A stretch of DNA of 64,000 nucleotides from Desulfobacteraceae bacterium (lineage in GTDB: Bacteria > Desulfobacterota > Desulfobacteria > Desulfobacterales > Desulfosalsimonadaceae). Under the pieces are notes generated by a model that searched no databases, had not been told where the DNA came from, and was given only the letters and a program-made list of their open reading frames with translations. Each line of letters begins with the position of its first letter. Position 1 is the stretch's first letter. A program made the translations under genes and the position numbers. This document shows positions 36,944 through 45,145 of this stretch, piece after piece. The stretch spans positions 62,001 to 126,000 of the forward strand of contig JABZFM010000004.1 of NCBI GenBank assembly GCA_014237465.1. The letters run 5' to 3'.

Positions 36944-37117
36944 ATGGCAGTAAGTCAGGAATTACTGGACATTCTGGTCTGTCCGAAATGTAAAGGGAAA
37001 ATTTATCTCAATGACCCAAAAGACGGGCTGGTTTGCGATGCCTGCCAGTTGATTTACGAAATACGAGATGACATTCCCGTAATGCTGATAGATGAAGCAA
37101 AACCGATCCAGAAATGA
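36944..37117 (+). CDS. Trm112 family small zinc-finger-like protein
   Basis: 57 residues: MAVSQELLDILVCPKCKGKI at the N-terminus, then LVCDACQLIYEIRDDIPVML. Two CxxC pairs (CPKC, CDAC) and the closing DDIPVML are the Trm112/YcaR signature. In eukaryotes and archaea Trm112 activates methyltransferases; bacterial versions are thought to do similarly, which is not proven here. GGAG ribosome site upstream. The gene is bracketed by two direct copies of repeat A (ending 33 bases before and starting nine bases after). Confidence 0.9.
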   Translation: MAVSQELLDILVCPKCKGKIYLNDPKDGLVCDACQLIYEIRDDIPVMLIDEAKPIQK

Positions 37118-37125
37118 TAAACCGG

Positions 37126-37280
37126 TAAAAAGTCAGATTCAGATGGCAAAGAAAAAAATTCCACCATTCTTATAAAATTGGCAAGGCGCGCAAATCCTGA
37201 GTGATGATTCGTACTTATCGTACTATGAAGAAATGAAGGATGCAGCGCAACGCAAAAGTTGGACTTTTTACGAAGCCATC
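37126..37280 (+). repeat. Repeat family A, copy A3
   Basis: TAAAAAGTCAGATTCAGATG at the left, GGACTTTTTACGAAGCCATC at the right, with AAATTGGCAAGGCGCGCAAA and GATTCGTACTTATCGTACT inside. Close match to A2 and A4; nine bases after the Trm112-like stop codon. Confidence 0.92.
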
Positions 37281-37312
37281 AGGAATAAATAAAAACAGGC
37301 ATATAGCACCTG

Positions 37313-37846
37313 ATGAGTCAACCCACTTCACCGCAGGCCGCCAAACTGGTTATTGGTGTTTTTACAAACGATCAGCAACTATTTTATCCTGTTTTTGAAG
37401 GCCTGACAAAACTGTTCGGTGATATTGACCTGATGAGCCCCTGGCTACCGTTTGACTATACGAGTTACTATGAACGGGAAATGGGTCCCGGTCTTTTGCG
37501 GCGAATGGCTGCATTTAAAATGCTGATTGATCAGACCAGTCTGTCAGCAATAAAACTTAAAACCAATGCCATTGAACGCGAATTTTCAAAGGATCAAAAA
37601 CGGAGCGTGAATATCGATCCCGGCTACATGCTCCGCGAACGCTTTGTGCTGGCCACGGGGAAAAATTTTGCTCACCGAATCTATATCGGTGATCACATAT
37701 ACGCGGACCTGACCCTGATATTTCAGAAGGGTTCATTTCAGCCCCTACCGTGGACATACCCGGACTACAAGGCCCCGGATATGCATTCTTTTCTCTACCA
37801 GGTGAGAAATAAATACATCAAAGACATCACGGAAACGGAATTTTAA
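37313..37846 (+). CDS. DUF4416 family protein
   Basis: 177 residues, cytosolic. Family features: KLVIGVFTNDQQLF at the start, PFDYTSYYEREMGPGLLRR, then the core NIDPGYMLRERFVLATGKNFAHRIYIGDHIYADLTLIF, and PWTYPDYK near the end. DUF4416 occurs mainly in anaerobes and is of unknown function. It sits just before yicC (two-base gap), so it may share the yicC-remA-gmk transcript. RNA-related or envelope roles have not been shown. Confidence 0.85.
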   Translation: MSQPTSPQAAKLVIGVFTNDQQLFYPVFEGLTKLFGDIDLMSPWLPFDYTSYYEREMGPGLLRRMAAFKMLIDQTSLSAIKLKTNAIEREFSKDQKRSVNIDPGYMLRERFVLATGKNFAHRIYIGDHIYADLTLIFQKGSFQPLPWTYPDYKAPDMHSFLYQVRNKYIKDITETEF

Positions 37847-37848
37847 TT

Positions 37849-38730
37849 ATGATAAAAAGCATGACCGGTTACGCCGGATCCGATTTTTCCACCGATAACC
37901 TGAACGTGAGCATTGAAATCAGAGGTTATAACAGCCGACATCTGGATGTTGCCTTAAAACTCTATCACCGATACGCAGTCCTGGAAGAAAAAATCAGAAA
38001 AGCGATCTCGGAAACAATCACCCGGGGACGCATTGAATTACGCGTAAATATTTCCGAAACAACCGAAAATACGGAAGTTTTCAGCATTAATGAGTCCATG
38101 GCAAACGCCTATTATGATACCCTGGTTCAGCTGAAAAACAAATACAAGTTAAACTCTGAAATTTCCCTGGCACTGCTTTCAGGTAAAAATGGTATTATTG
38201 AAACCGCCGATCCGGAAATCAACCCGGACGAAATCTGGCAGGTCCTCGAAAAATCTCTCAATACCGCCCTGTCTGATTTTGACACAATGAAAATAAACGA
38301 AGGCGCGTCCCTTAAAGCGGACCTGGAACAACGGCTCGGATTTATCAAAGACTGTATCACCGATATAGAAGCAAAAACAGACGGACTTTTAGGTATTTAT
38401 CAGGATAAGCTAAAAACGCGTATTACGGCCCTGACACAGGGAATGGTTGAAATCGACCCAGCTCGTATCGCTCAGGAGGCCGCGTTCATCGCTGACAAAA
38501 GTGATATTTCCGAAGAAACGGTCCGGGCGAAAAGTCATTTAAAACAGTTCAGGGAATTAATGGAATCCAAAGATCCGTGCGGTCGGCCGCTCAATTTCCT
38601 GCTCCAGGAATTTAACCGTGAATTTAACACCATGGGAAGTAAAGCCGGGGATGCTGAAATTGCGCATATTATTGTTTCGGCTAAAACCGAGCTTGAAAAA
38701 ATTCGGGAACAGATACAGAATGTGGAATAA
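37849..38730 (+). CDS. yicC: YicC-family endoribonuclease
   Basis: 293 residues. N-terminal YicC domain (MIKSMTGYAGSDF, then IEIRGYNSRHLDVALKL) and the C-terminal DUF1732 (ETVRAKSHLKQFRELMES, GRPLNFLLQEFNREFNTMGSKAGDAEIA). YicC proteins were reported to be metal-dependent endoribonucleases acting on small RNAs; that is family knowledge. Two bases after the DUF4416 gene and 25 bases before the remA-like gene, in the conserved yicC-remA-gmk order. Confidence 0.92.
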   Translation: MIKSMTGYAGSDFSTDNLNVSIEIRGYNSRHLDVALKLYHRYAVLEEKIRKAISETITRGRIELRVNISETTENTEVFSINESMANAYYDTLVQLKNKYKLNSEISLALLSGKNGIIETADPEINPDEIWQVLEKSLNTALSDFDTMKINEGASLKADLEQRLGFIKDCITDIEAKTDGLLGIYQDKLKTRITALTQGMVEIDPARIAQEAAFIADKSDISEETVRAKSHLKQFRELMESKDPCGRPLNFLLQEFNREFNTMGSKAGDAEIAHIIVSAKTELEKIREQIQNVE

Positions 38731-38755
38731 TTTTTGATGTCACCAGAGAGGGAGC

Positions 38756-39010
38756 ATGTCATATACTTTATTGAATATTGGATATGGAAGCAGTGTTGTC
38801 GCGGATGAAGTCATTGCCATTCTGGCGCCGAATTCCGCCCCTATGCGGCGTTTACGGGATGAAGCAAAAGATGAAAAAAAACTGATCGATGCTACCCATG
38901 GCCGTAAAACACGCTCAATCATTATTATGAAAAACAACCACATTGTACTTTCAGCCGCGCAGACTGATACAATCGCGCAAAGATATGCGGCTTTAAACGA
39001 AGAAAAATAA
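38756..39010 (+). CDS. remA: DUF370/RemA-family protein
   Basis: 84 residues: LLNIGYGSSVVADEVIAIL, then PMRRLRDEAKDEKKLIDATHGRKTRSIIIM. RemA in Bacillus is a ring-forming DNA-binding regulator of biofilm matrix genes; the Arg-rich DNA-contacting helix is conserved here. In Desulfobacterota the gene sits next to gmk as here, and its targets are unknown. Start preceded by GAGAGGGAG. Confidence 0.88.
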   Translation: MSYTLLNIGYGSSVVADEVIAILAPNSAPMRRLRDEAKDEKKLIDATHGRKTRSIIIMKNNHIVLSAAQTDTIAQRYAALNEEK

Positions 39011-39028
39011 AAGCCGATAGTTAACACA

Positions 39029-39640
39029 ATGTCTGAACCCAAAAATGAAACTATCCATTCGGAACCGTCCGATAATGCAACAACGGGATGCCTGTTTATC
39101 ATTTCCGCCCCGTCCGGTGCCGGCAAGACCACGTTATGCAATGCGATATTAAAAAAATTCCCGGATCTTTGCTACTCCATTTCACACACCACACGGGAAC
39201 CGAGAACCGATGAACAGGACGGCGTGGATTATTTTTTCATCACTCAAGAGAAATTTAAAAATAATATCGAAAAAGGCTCATGGGCGGAGTGGGCACAAGT
39301 GCACGGTCACTTTTACGGCACTTCCGCTCAATTTATTGACCGCCATCTATCCGAAGGAAAAAATATCCTGCTTGATATTGATGTAAACGGGGCCAAACAG
39401 ATTCTTTACAGGTACCCGCACAGCATCACCATATTCATCATGCCCCCGACATTTGAGACATTAAAGCAGCGTCTTATAAAACGGGGCACTGACAGTGAAC
39501 AGGTAATTATCAAACGACTTATAAATGCTGAAACTGAAATCGCGCAAAAAGACCTGTACAAACATATTGTTGTTAACGACTCGCTGCCTGAAGCCATTAA
39601 AACGCTTTCCGCCATCATATCCGACAATCAACCCAGATGA
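39029..39640 (+). CDS. gmk: Guanylate kinase
   Basis: 203 residues. Phosphorylates GMP to GDP; also supplies the nucleotide pool used by second messengers. P-loop SAPSGAGKTTLC near 29-40, the GMP-binding YSISHTTREPRTDEQDGVDYFF near 51-72, and LLDIDVNGAKQI. Slightly extended polar N-terminus (about 20 residues). Follows remA by 18 bases. Confidence 0.96.
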   Translation: MSEPKNETIHSEPSDNATTGCLFIISAPSGAGKTTLCNAILKKFPDLCYSISHTTREPRTDEQDGVDYFFITQEKFKNNIEKGSWAEWAQVHGHFYGTSAQFIDRHLSEGKNILLDIDVNGAKQILYRYPHSITIFIMPPTFETLKQRLIKRGTDSEQVIIKRLINAETEIAQKDLYKHIVVNDSLPEAIKTLSAIISDNQPR

Positions 39641-39684
39641 TTTTCCGGCAAATATCCTGATTATTGTTAATACGAGAAGGACAG

Positions 39685-40431
39685 ATGAAAACTGAAACAA
39701 TTTACGGAATCCACCCGGTCTTCGAAGCTTTGCAGGCCAAAAGACGAACCTTTCATGAACTCTGTATATTAAAAGATAAGACAAACCAGCGGATTGAACA
39801 TATTATCGAAATCGCTCATTTAGCTGGGATACCGATACAATATCTGCCGCGCCAGAAACTTCAATCCCTTACCGGCATCGATACGCACCAGGGTATCGCG
39901 GCCAGGGTGTCGTCCTACCCGCTTCTTGACCTTTCCGATTTGATCAGCGATAATGATTATTCCGGCACATCAAACTTTTTCCTGCTGATAGACAATATTG
40001 TTGATCCTCATAATCTCGGCGCATTAATACGGACGGCTTTGTGCGCGACGTTAACCGGTGTTATTATCCCCAAAGACCGATCGGCTGAAGCGTCTCCCAC
40101 TGTTTCAAAATCATCAGCCGGCGCACTTGAGCATATCCGGCTGGCCACAGTTGTCAACATGGCAAATGCCATCAAGGAGTTAAAAAAAAACAACATATGG
40201 ATCATCGGTCTTGACAAAGACGGAGATCGATCGATATATGAAAACGATTTTACTGGAAATATCGCCATGGTCGTTGGCGGAGAAGAAAGCGGTATCCGTC
40301 CGCTGATCAAAAAAAACTGTGACTTTTTAAGTTTTATTCCGCAAAACGGTCCGGTCAACTCACTGAATGCATCGGTGGCCGGCGCTATTGCCATGTATGA
40401 GGCATACAGACAACGGCATTTTTCGAATTAA
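39685..40431 (+). CDS. rlmB: 23S rRNA (guanosine-2'-O-)-methyltransferase RlmB-like
   Basis: 248 residues from ATG 39685 (MKTETIYGIHPVFEAL), which follows GAGAAGG; the frame extends seven codons upstream to a TTG with no support. SpoU trefoil-knot enzyme: N-terminal substrate-binding domain (HTQ...GIAARVSSY), then LLIDNIVDPHNLGALIRTA, MVVGGEESGIRPLI and the closing NSLNASVAGAIAMYE. RlmB methylates G2251 in 23S rRNA; a closely related tRNA/rRNA specificity cannot be excluded. A 20-base gap separates it from icd. Confidence 0.9.
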   Translation: MKTETIYGIHPVFEALQAKRRTFHELCILKDKTNQRIEHIIEIAHLAGIPIQYLPRQKLQSLTGIDTHQGIAARVSSYPLLDLSDLISDNDYSGTSNFFLLIDNIVDPHNLGALIRTALCATLTGVIIPKDRSAEASPTVSKSSAGALEHIRLATVVNMANAIKELKKNNIWIIGLDKDGDRSIYENDFTGNIAMVVGGEESGIRPLIKKNCDFLSFIPQNGPVNSLNASVAGAIAMYEAYRQRHFSN

Positions 40432-40451
40432 ATAAGAAAGGACAATAATAT

Positions 40452-41672
40452 ATGGAAAATTCAGGTATCATTACCAAAAATAACGACGGATCTATAAATG
40501 TTCCGGATATTGCAACCATTCCGTTTATTGAAGGCGACGGCACCGGTCCGGATATCTGGCGGGCAACCCAGACGGTTATCAACGGGGCGATTGCCGCGGC
40601 GTATAAGGGATCAAAAAAAATTAACTGGCTGGAATTATATGTCGGTGAAAAAGGGTACGAAAAAACCGGAGAATGGCTTTCTCAGGAAGCTTTAGACAAC
40701 ATTAAAAAACATGTGGTGGCCATTAAGGGGCCGTTAACCACGCCGATCGGAAAAGGAATCCGAAGCCTCAATGTCACCATTCGCCAAAAACTGGACCTTT
40801 TTGCCTGCGTCCGCCCGGTCAAATATATTGATTCAGTCCCCAGTCCCATGAAACGCCCTGAAAAAATCGACATGGTGGTATTTCGGGAAAACACGGAGGA
40901 TGTGTATGCCGGGATTGAATGGGAGAGTCAAAGCGATGAAGCCAATGAGGTCATCTGCTTTCTGACAGAAAAAATGGGGGCAAACATTGCCGAAAACTCC
41001 GGAATCGGTATCAAACCGGTGAGCGCCAAAAACACCAAACGCCTGGTTGCCAGTGCGATTTCCCATGCCATTGACAATGGATACACCAGTGTCACGCTGA
41101 TGCACAAAGGCAATATCATGAAATTCACGGAAGGCGCTTTCAACAAATGGGGGTATGAAGTTGCCAAAGAAAAATTCGGCAATGTCACCATTACCGAGGA
41201 CGAACTCTATAAATCTTACGACGGCAAGCTCCCTGAAGGTAAAATTCTAATCAAAGACCGAATCGCGGACATGCTGTTCCAGCAGGTGCTGCTGCGGCCG
41301 GAAGAGTTTGACGTAATCGCCACCCCGAATTTAAACGGAGATTATATTTCCGATGCGCTTGCGGCCCAGGTAGGCGGCCTTGGTATGGCGCCCGGGGCGA
41401 ATATCGGCGATGAATGCGCGGTATTTGAAGCAACCCATGGCACAGCACCGAAATACGCGGGTCTTGATAAAGTCAATCCGAGTTCTCTGATTTTATCCGG
41501 CGCCATGATGCTGGACTATATGGGGTGGAAAGAAGCAGCGGATATCATTCGCCAAAGTCTCCAGAAAACCGTCAAAGCCAAAACCGTTACCTATGACCTG
41601 GCCCGCCAGATTGACGGTGCGACTGAAATTTCATGCTCGGCATTTGGTGATGCCATGGTTGCAAAAATGTAA
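40452..41672 (+). CDS. icd: Isocitrate dehydrogenase (NADP-type)
   Basis: 406 residues, E. coli-type homodimeric enzyme: isocitrate to 2-oxoglutarate. [12 protein letters not shown] near 26-37, phosphorylation/substrate loop [20 protein letters not shown] near 98-117, [15 protein letters not shown], and the family signature [20 protein letters not shown] near 295. The residues Lys and Tyr around [10 protein letters not shown] favour NADP. In complete-oxidising sulfate reducers it serves the citric acid cycle; in others, glutamate synthesis. A good ribosome site (AAAGGA) precedes it. Confidence 0.94.
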   Translation: MENSGIITKNNDGSINVPDIATIPFIEGDGTGPDIWRATQTVINGAIAAAYKGSKKINWLELYVGEKGYEKTGEWLSQEALDNIKKHVVAIKGPLTTPIGKGIRSLNVTIRQKLDLFACVRPVKYIDSVPSPMKRPEKIDMVVFRENTEDVYAGIEWESQSDEANEVICFLTEKMGANIAENSGIGIKPVSAKNTKRLVASAISHAIDNGYTSVTLMHKGNIMKFTEGAFNKWGYEVAKEKFGNVTITEDELYKSYDGKLPEGKILIKDRIADMLFQQVLLRPEEFDVIATPNLNGDYISDALAAQVGGLGMAPGANIGDECAVFEATHGTAPKYAGLDKVNPSSLILSGAMMLDYMGWKEAADIIRQSLQKTVKAKTVTYDLARQIDGATEISCSAFGDAMVAKM

Positions 41673-41677
41673 GCGAA

Positions 41678-42517
41678 ATGTTCCGACGCATACTCCAGAC
41701 TTTTAAATATTCAATTTTTCCTTCAAAATGTCTTGCATGCGGACTGTTTTTTCATCCGAATCAGGACAGACCGGCAGGAAAGACGCCTTTTGATCGAATT
41801 GTTCATGACCCGATAGAAACGATTTTTTATCGGGTCATGACACCGTTTCTCTGCCCATCATGCGCACAGGAATTTTCTCCGGTTCATTCCCCTTTCTGCA
41901 CAACATGCGGCCGGATGTTTAAAAGCAAATCCGGTGCGGACCATCAATGCGGCAGTTGCATTCAAAACAAGACCCTCTGCCACCGAATCCGGGCCGCAGG
42001 GATTTATTGCGGGCCATTGAAATCAAACATTCATGCATTAAAATACAAAAATAAAGTTCATCTGGCCCGCCCCCTCGGAAGGTTGCTTTTTTCTTCATTT
42101 ATGAAATATTATGATATCAGCACTATTGATTATATTTTACCGGTCCCGCTTCATATCTCCCGCTTAAAAAAAAGAGGATTTAATCAAGCGGTCATGCTGA
42201 TCAATGAATGGCCGGTTTTAATCAATCTAAGTAATGTAAACCGAAAAATTAATACAGACCGGTTCATGCATATTGATTGTAAAAACCTGGTACGAAAGCG
42301 TAAAACATTGTCCCAGACCGGGCTGGGCAAGGAAAAAAGAAAAGAAAACGTCAAAGGCGCATTTGCCGTAACTGATAAATCTAAAATTTCAGGAAAGCAG
42401 GTGCTCCTGATTGATGACGTTCATACCACCGGATCCACTTGCGATGAATGCGCTGATACATTGATCGCGAGCGGGGCAAAAACCGTCAGCGTCTTGACTC
42501 TGGCCCGGGCGGATTGA
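41678..42517 (+). CDS. ComF-family phosphoribosyltransferase-like protein
   Basis: 279 residues. Zinc-ribbon type N-terminus with repeated CxxC pairs (CLACG, CPSC, CTTCG, CGSC), then a phosphoribosyltransferase fold with the PRPP-binding motif VLLIDDVHTTGST near 240. ComF aids DNA transformation in naturally competent bacteria; in others (GntX) its role is unclear. Here it lies five bases after icd and is co-directional with it. A type IV pilus is encoded in the same window, but a competence role is only a possibility. Confidence 0.88.
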   Translation: MFRRILQTFKYSIFPSKCLACGLFFHPNQDRPAGKTPFDRIVHDPIETIFYRVMTPFLCPSCAQEFSPVHSPFCTTCGRMFKSKSGADHQCGSCIQNKTLCHRIRAAGIYCGPLKSNIHALKYKNKVHLARPLGRLLFSSFMKYYDISTIDYILPVPLHISRLKKRGFNQAVMLINEWPVLINLSNVNRKINTDRFMHIDCKNLVRKRKTLSQTGLGKEKRKENVKGAFAVTDKSKISGKQVLLIDDVHTTGSTCDECADTLIASGAKTVSVLTLARAD

Positions 42518-42539
42518 TGAATCAAAAAAAGGCTGACAT

Positions 42540-43340
42540 ATGACGAAAAATCCATCAACCATTATCGCGGGAATTCTCCAGTTTGACGTAAAAACAGGCG
42601 ATATTGACGCAAACCTGACATCCGTTATCAACGGCATCAATCGTTTGGGCGAAAAAGAAGCGCAAATCACCGTGCTTCCGGAACTGTGGTCCTGCGGCTT
42701 TGACAAACCCGGAGGGGTCAATGCGCATTCCGGAAAAACACCTCAAATCATCAAAACCCTCAGCACACTGGCAAAAAAACACCGGATGATCATTGCCGGC
42801 TCCCTGCCGGAAAAATCCGGTGACCGTCTATACAATACCATGATGGTTATTGACAAGGACGGTGCTATTGCCGGTCAATACCGGAAAGTCCATCTATTTT
42901 CATTCATTGGTGAAGACAAAGCATTCTCCGCCGGCAACCAGGCGGTTGTTTGCGACACGTCATCCGGCCCCATCGGCCTGATGCTCTGCTATGATCTTCG
43001 TTTTCCCGAACTTTGCCGTTCATTAGCGCTTGCCGGCGCCCGGATGGTTGTCGTATCCGCCCAATGGCCGGAAAGCAGAATTCATCACTGGAATACCCTG
43101 CTTGCCGCCCGCGCCATTGAAAATCAAATATTTATTGCCGCATCAAACCGGGTGGGAAAAGATGTCGACCTGACATTTAACGGCCATTCCCAGATCATAT
43201 CACCGGACGGCAAGGTACTTGCCTGTATCATTGACCAAACTGCTGAAACCACGGTGCAAATAAACTTTAAAGAAATTGAGACAATCCGAAACCGCTTTGA
43301 CTGTTTAAAAGAAAGGGTACCGGCTGCTTATAAGCCATGA
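42540..43340 (+). CDS. Carbon-nitrogen hydrolase (nitrilase superfamily, omega-amidase-like)
   Basis: 266 residues. Catalytic triad visible: Glu in VLPELWSCG, Lys in YRKVHLF, and Cys in MLCYDLRFPEL. Overall pattern (SVINGINRLGEKEAQITVLPEL, AIENQIFIAASNRVGKD) resembles the Nit2/YafV branch that hydrolyses alpha-keto acid amides. Substrate is not determinable. The last four bases overlap the start of the YfiH gene (ATGA-type), so the two are coupled. Confidence 0.87.
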   Translation: MTKNPSTIIAGILQFDVKTGDIDANLTSVINGINRLGEKEAQITVLPELWSCGFDKPGGVNAHSGKTPQIIKTLSTLAKKHRMIIAGSLPEKSGDRLYNTMMVIDKDGAIAGQYRKVHLFSFIGEDKAFSAGNQAVVCDTSSGPIGLMLCYDLRFPELCRSLALAGARMVVVSAQWPESRIHHWNTLLAARAIENQIFIAASNRVGKDVDLTFNGHSQIISPDGKVLACIIDQTAETTVQINFKEIETIRNRFDCLKERVPAAYKP

Positions 43341-44110
43341 TATTAAACAATAAAAACAATCTTCACTTTTTCACATTTTCAAAATTAAGTGTTTTTGAAG
43401 ATATCCGCCATGGGATATTCACCCGCAACAATGGTTTCAGTACAGGTGGTTACAAGAGCCTGAATGCGGGTCTTTCAGTGGGGGATAGCAATAAGTCAGT
43501 CGAAAAAAACAGAATATCCATTGCCCGGTGCATGGACACGCAAAAACTTGTTTTTTCAAATCAAGTCCATGAAACAGGCATTCTGGTTTTCAAAAAAAAC
43601 GATAAAAACCGATCATCAAAAGTCGACGCCTCTCCTTTTTCAGGAGATGCCATGATCACGGATATTCCCTGCAAACCCCTTGCCATCCAGCTGGCGGACT
43701 GCCAGGGAATACTAATGTATGATCCGCAGAATAAAGTGGTGGCCAACGTGCACTCCGGCTGGCGCGGCAGTATTAAAAACATCCTCGGCACATGTGTTGA
43801 ATCCATGAAAACCGAATTCGAGTGCCGGCCGGAAGACATTACCGCAGGTATATCCCCGTCGCTCGGGCCCTGCTGTGCTGAATTTATTCATTATCAGCAG
43901 GAAATACCCGAAAAATACTGGCGCTATAAAAACAAATCCGGTCATTTTAATTTTTGGAAAATCAGTTGGCATCAATTGTTGAATGCCGGACTTTTACCTC
44001 AAAATATTGAAATATCAAATATTTGTACAAAATGTAACAGTCACCTGTTCTTTTCTTTTCGGAAAAAGAACCCAACCGGAAGATTTGTTTCAGTTATCGG
44101 CTTGAAATAG
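43337..44110 (+). CDS. YfiH/PgeF-family multicopper-type purine nucleosidase-like protein
   Basis: 257 residues. The conserved pocket is present: FSNQVHETGILVF with the first His, DCQGILMYDPQ with Cys, and NVHSGWRGSIKNI, then SPSLGPCCAEF. Formerly called laccase/polyphenol oxidase, the family is now known to include purine nucleoside phosphorylase/deaminase activity and editing of peptidoglycan precursors. Coupled to the upstream amidase gene by overlap. Which reaction applies here cannot be told. Confidence 0.88.
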   Translation: MILNNKNNLHFFTFSKLSVFEDIRHGIFTRNNGFSTGGYKSLNAGLSVGDSNKSVEKNRISIARCMDTQKLVFSNQVHETGILVFKKNDKNRSSKVDASPFSGDAMITDIPCKPLAIQLADCQGILMYDPQNKVVANVHSGWRGSIKNILGTCVESMKTEFECRPEDITAGISPSLGPCCAEFIHYQQEIPEKYWRYKNKSGHFNFWKISWHQLLNAGLLPQNIEISNICTKCNSHLFFSFRKKNPTGRFVSVIGLK

Positions 44111-44139
44111 CAAGTCAAATATATTAAATCAATTTTGAC

Positions 44140-44955
44140 ATGAAATCATTTGCCCAAAAACATCAGAAAATTGCAAAAGTAATCTGGAACAAACCGGAAA
44201 GCCACGCCGATTTCCGAATCGGCCTGACCTGCAGCTCCGTATACGAAAATGCCCTGCCCGGACAGTTTGTTACACTTCATCTGCCCGGGAACATGACGCC
44301 CCTGCTACGCCGGCCGTTTTCAATTCACCGGCTGATTAAAGAGAACAAACATGTTATCGGCATCGAAATTTTGTATAAAGTCGTCGGCGGGTTTACTGAA
44401 AAACTGACCCGGGCCATCACCGGAGATCCAATAGATCTTCTGGGGCCCATTGGAAACGGGTTTACAGTTTCAAAAAAATTTAAAAAAATCGCGCTTGTCG
44501 GAGGCGGTATCGGCATCGCCCCCCTGGTTTTCCTTGCAGACGCCATCACTGAAAACGGCGTTTGTTTATCTGATTCCATTGCCTGTCTCGGGGGCAGAAC
44601 GTCAGATGATATCCTGTGCAAATCTGTTTTTAAATCGTTTGACTTAACGATTCGAACAACCACGGACGACGGCTCCGAAGGGGAACAAGGCCTGGTCACC
44701 CGGCCCCTTGAAAAATGGATCACTTCACACCGTCCGGACATGGTCTATGCATGCGGCCCAATGCCGATGCTCAGGGCTGTCGCGGACATTGCAAATAAAA
44801 ACGAACTGCCGTGCGAGATCTCCATTGAAACCATCATGGCCTGCGGGCTTGGCGCCTGTCTGGGCTGTGCGGTTAATAAAAATAAAACTACCGGAAAATA
44901 CCAGCACGTGTGCATTGACGGCCCGGTGTTTGACGCCAAAACACATATTTTTTGA
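44140..44955 (+). CDS. pyrK: Dihydroorotate dehydrogenase electron-transfer subunit
   Basis: 271 residues, ferredoxin-reductase-like. FAD-binding LRRPFSIHRL near 65-74, NAD-binding VGGGIGIAPLVFLAD near 121-135, and a C-terminal 2Fe-2S loop CGLGACLGCAVN followed by HVCIDGPVFDA near 230-262. It passes electrons from dihydroorotate to NAD. The partner pyrD is not in the window directly beside it, which is unusual since they are often adjacent. Repeat B3 overlaps its last codons. Confidence 0.92.
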   Translation: MKSFAQKHQKIAKVIWNKPESHADFRIGLTCSSVYENALPGQFVTLHLPGNMTPLLRRPFSIHRLIKENKHVIGIEILYKVVGGFTEKLTRAITGDPIDLLGPIGNGFTVSKKFKKIALVGGGIGIAPLVFLADAITENGVCLSDSIACLGGRTSDDILCKSVFKSFDLTIRTTTDDGSEGEQGLVTRPLEKWITSHRPDMVYACGPMPMLRAVADIANKNELPCEISIETIMACGLGACLGCAVNKNKTTGKYQHVCIDGPVFDAKTHIF

Positions 44956-45140
44956 TGGCGTCGTTAAAAGTCCTATCTACTGCGTTGTTGTGATTTTTCA
45001 GTCAATCAAGATACTATCTGTATGATTTCTTGTCTGAAAAATCACTACGCCTTGCCAAATTTTATGGAATTGATGGAACTTTTAACTTAGCCATCCGTGA
45101 ACTTTTTTCTGACCATTTGAATCTGATTTCTTACATGGTA
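44954..45140 (-). repeat. Repeat B3, a family B element with a family A end
   Basis: Reads GATGGCGTCGTTAAAAGTCC at the left, then a B-type hairpin of GTGATTTTTCAG with CTGAAAAATCAC, CTTTTAACTTAGCCATCC, and then GAACTTTTTTCTGACCATTT and GAATCTGATTTCTTAC, the outer end seen in family A. It overlaps the pyrK stop and reaches to six bases before the selD start codon, so it supplies the selD leader. Confidence 0.85.
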
Positions 45141-45145
45141 TAAAA

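Noticed and set aside
36755-37280. A2 and A3 as ends of a composite transposon around the Trm112-like gene.
   Set aside because: No transposase, no target duplication around the pair, and A elements also occur singly elsewhere.
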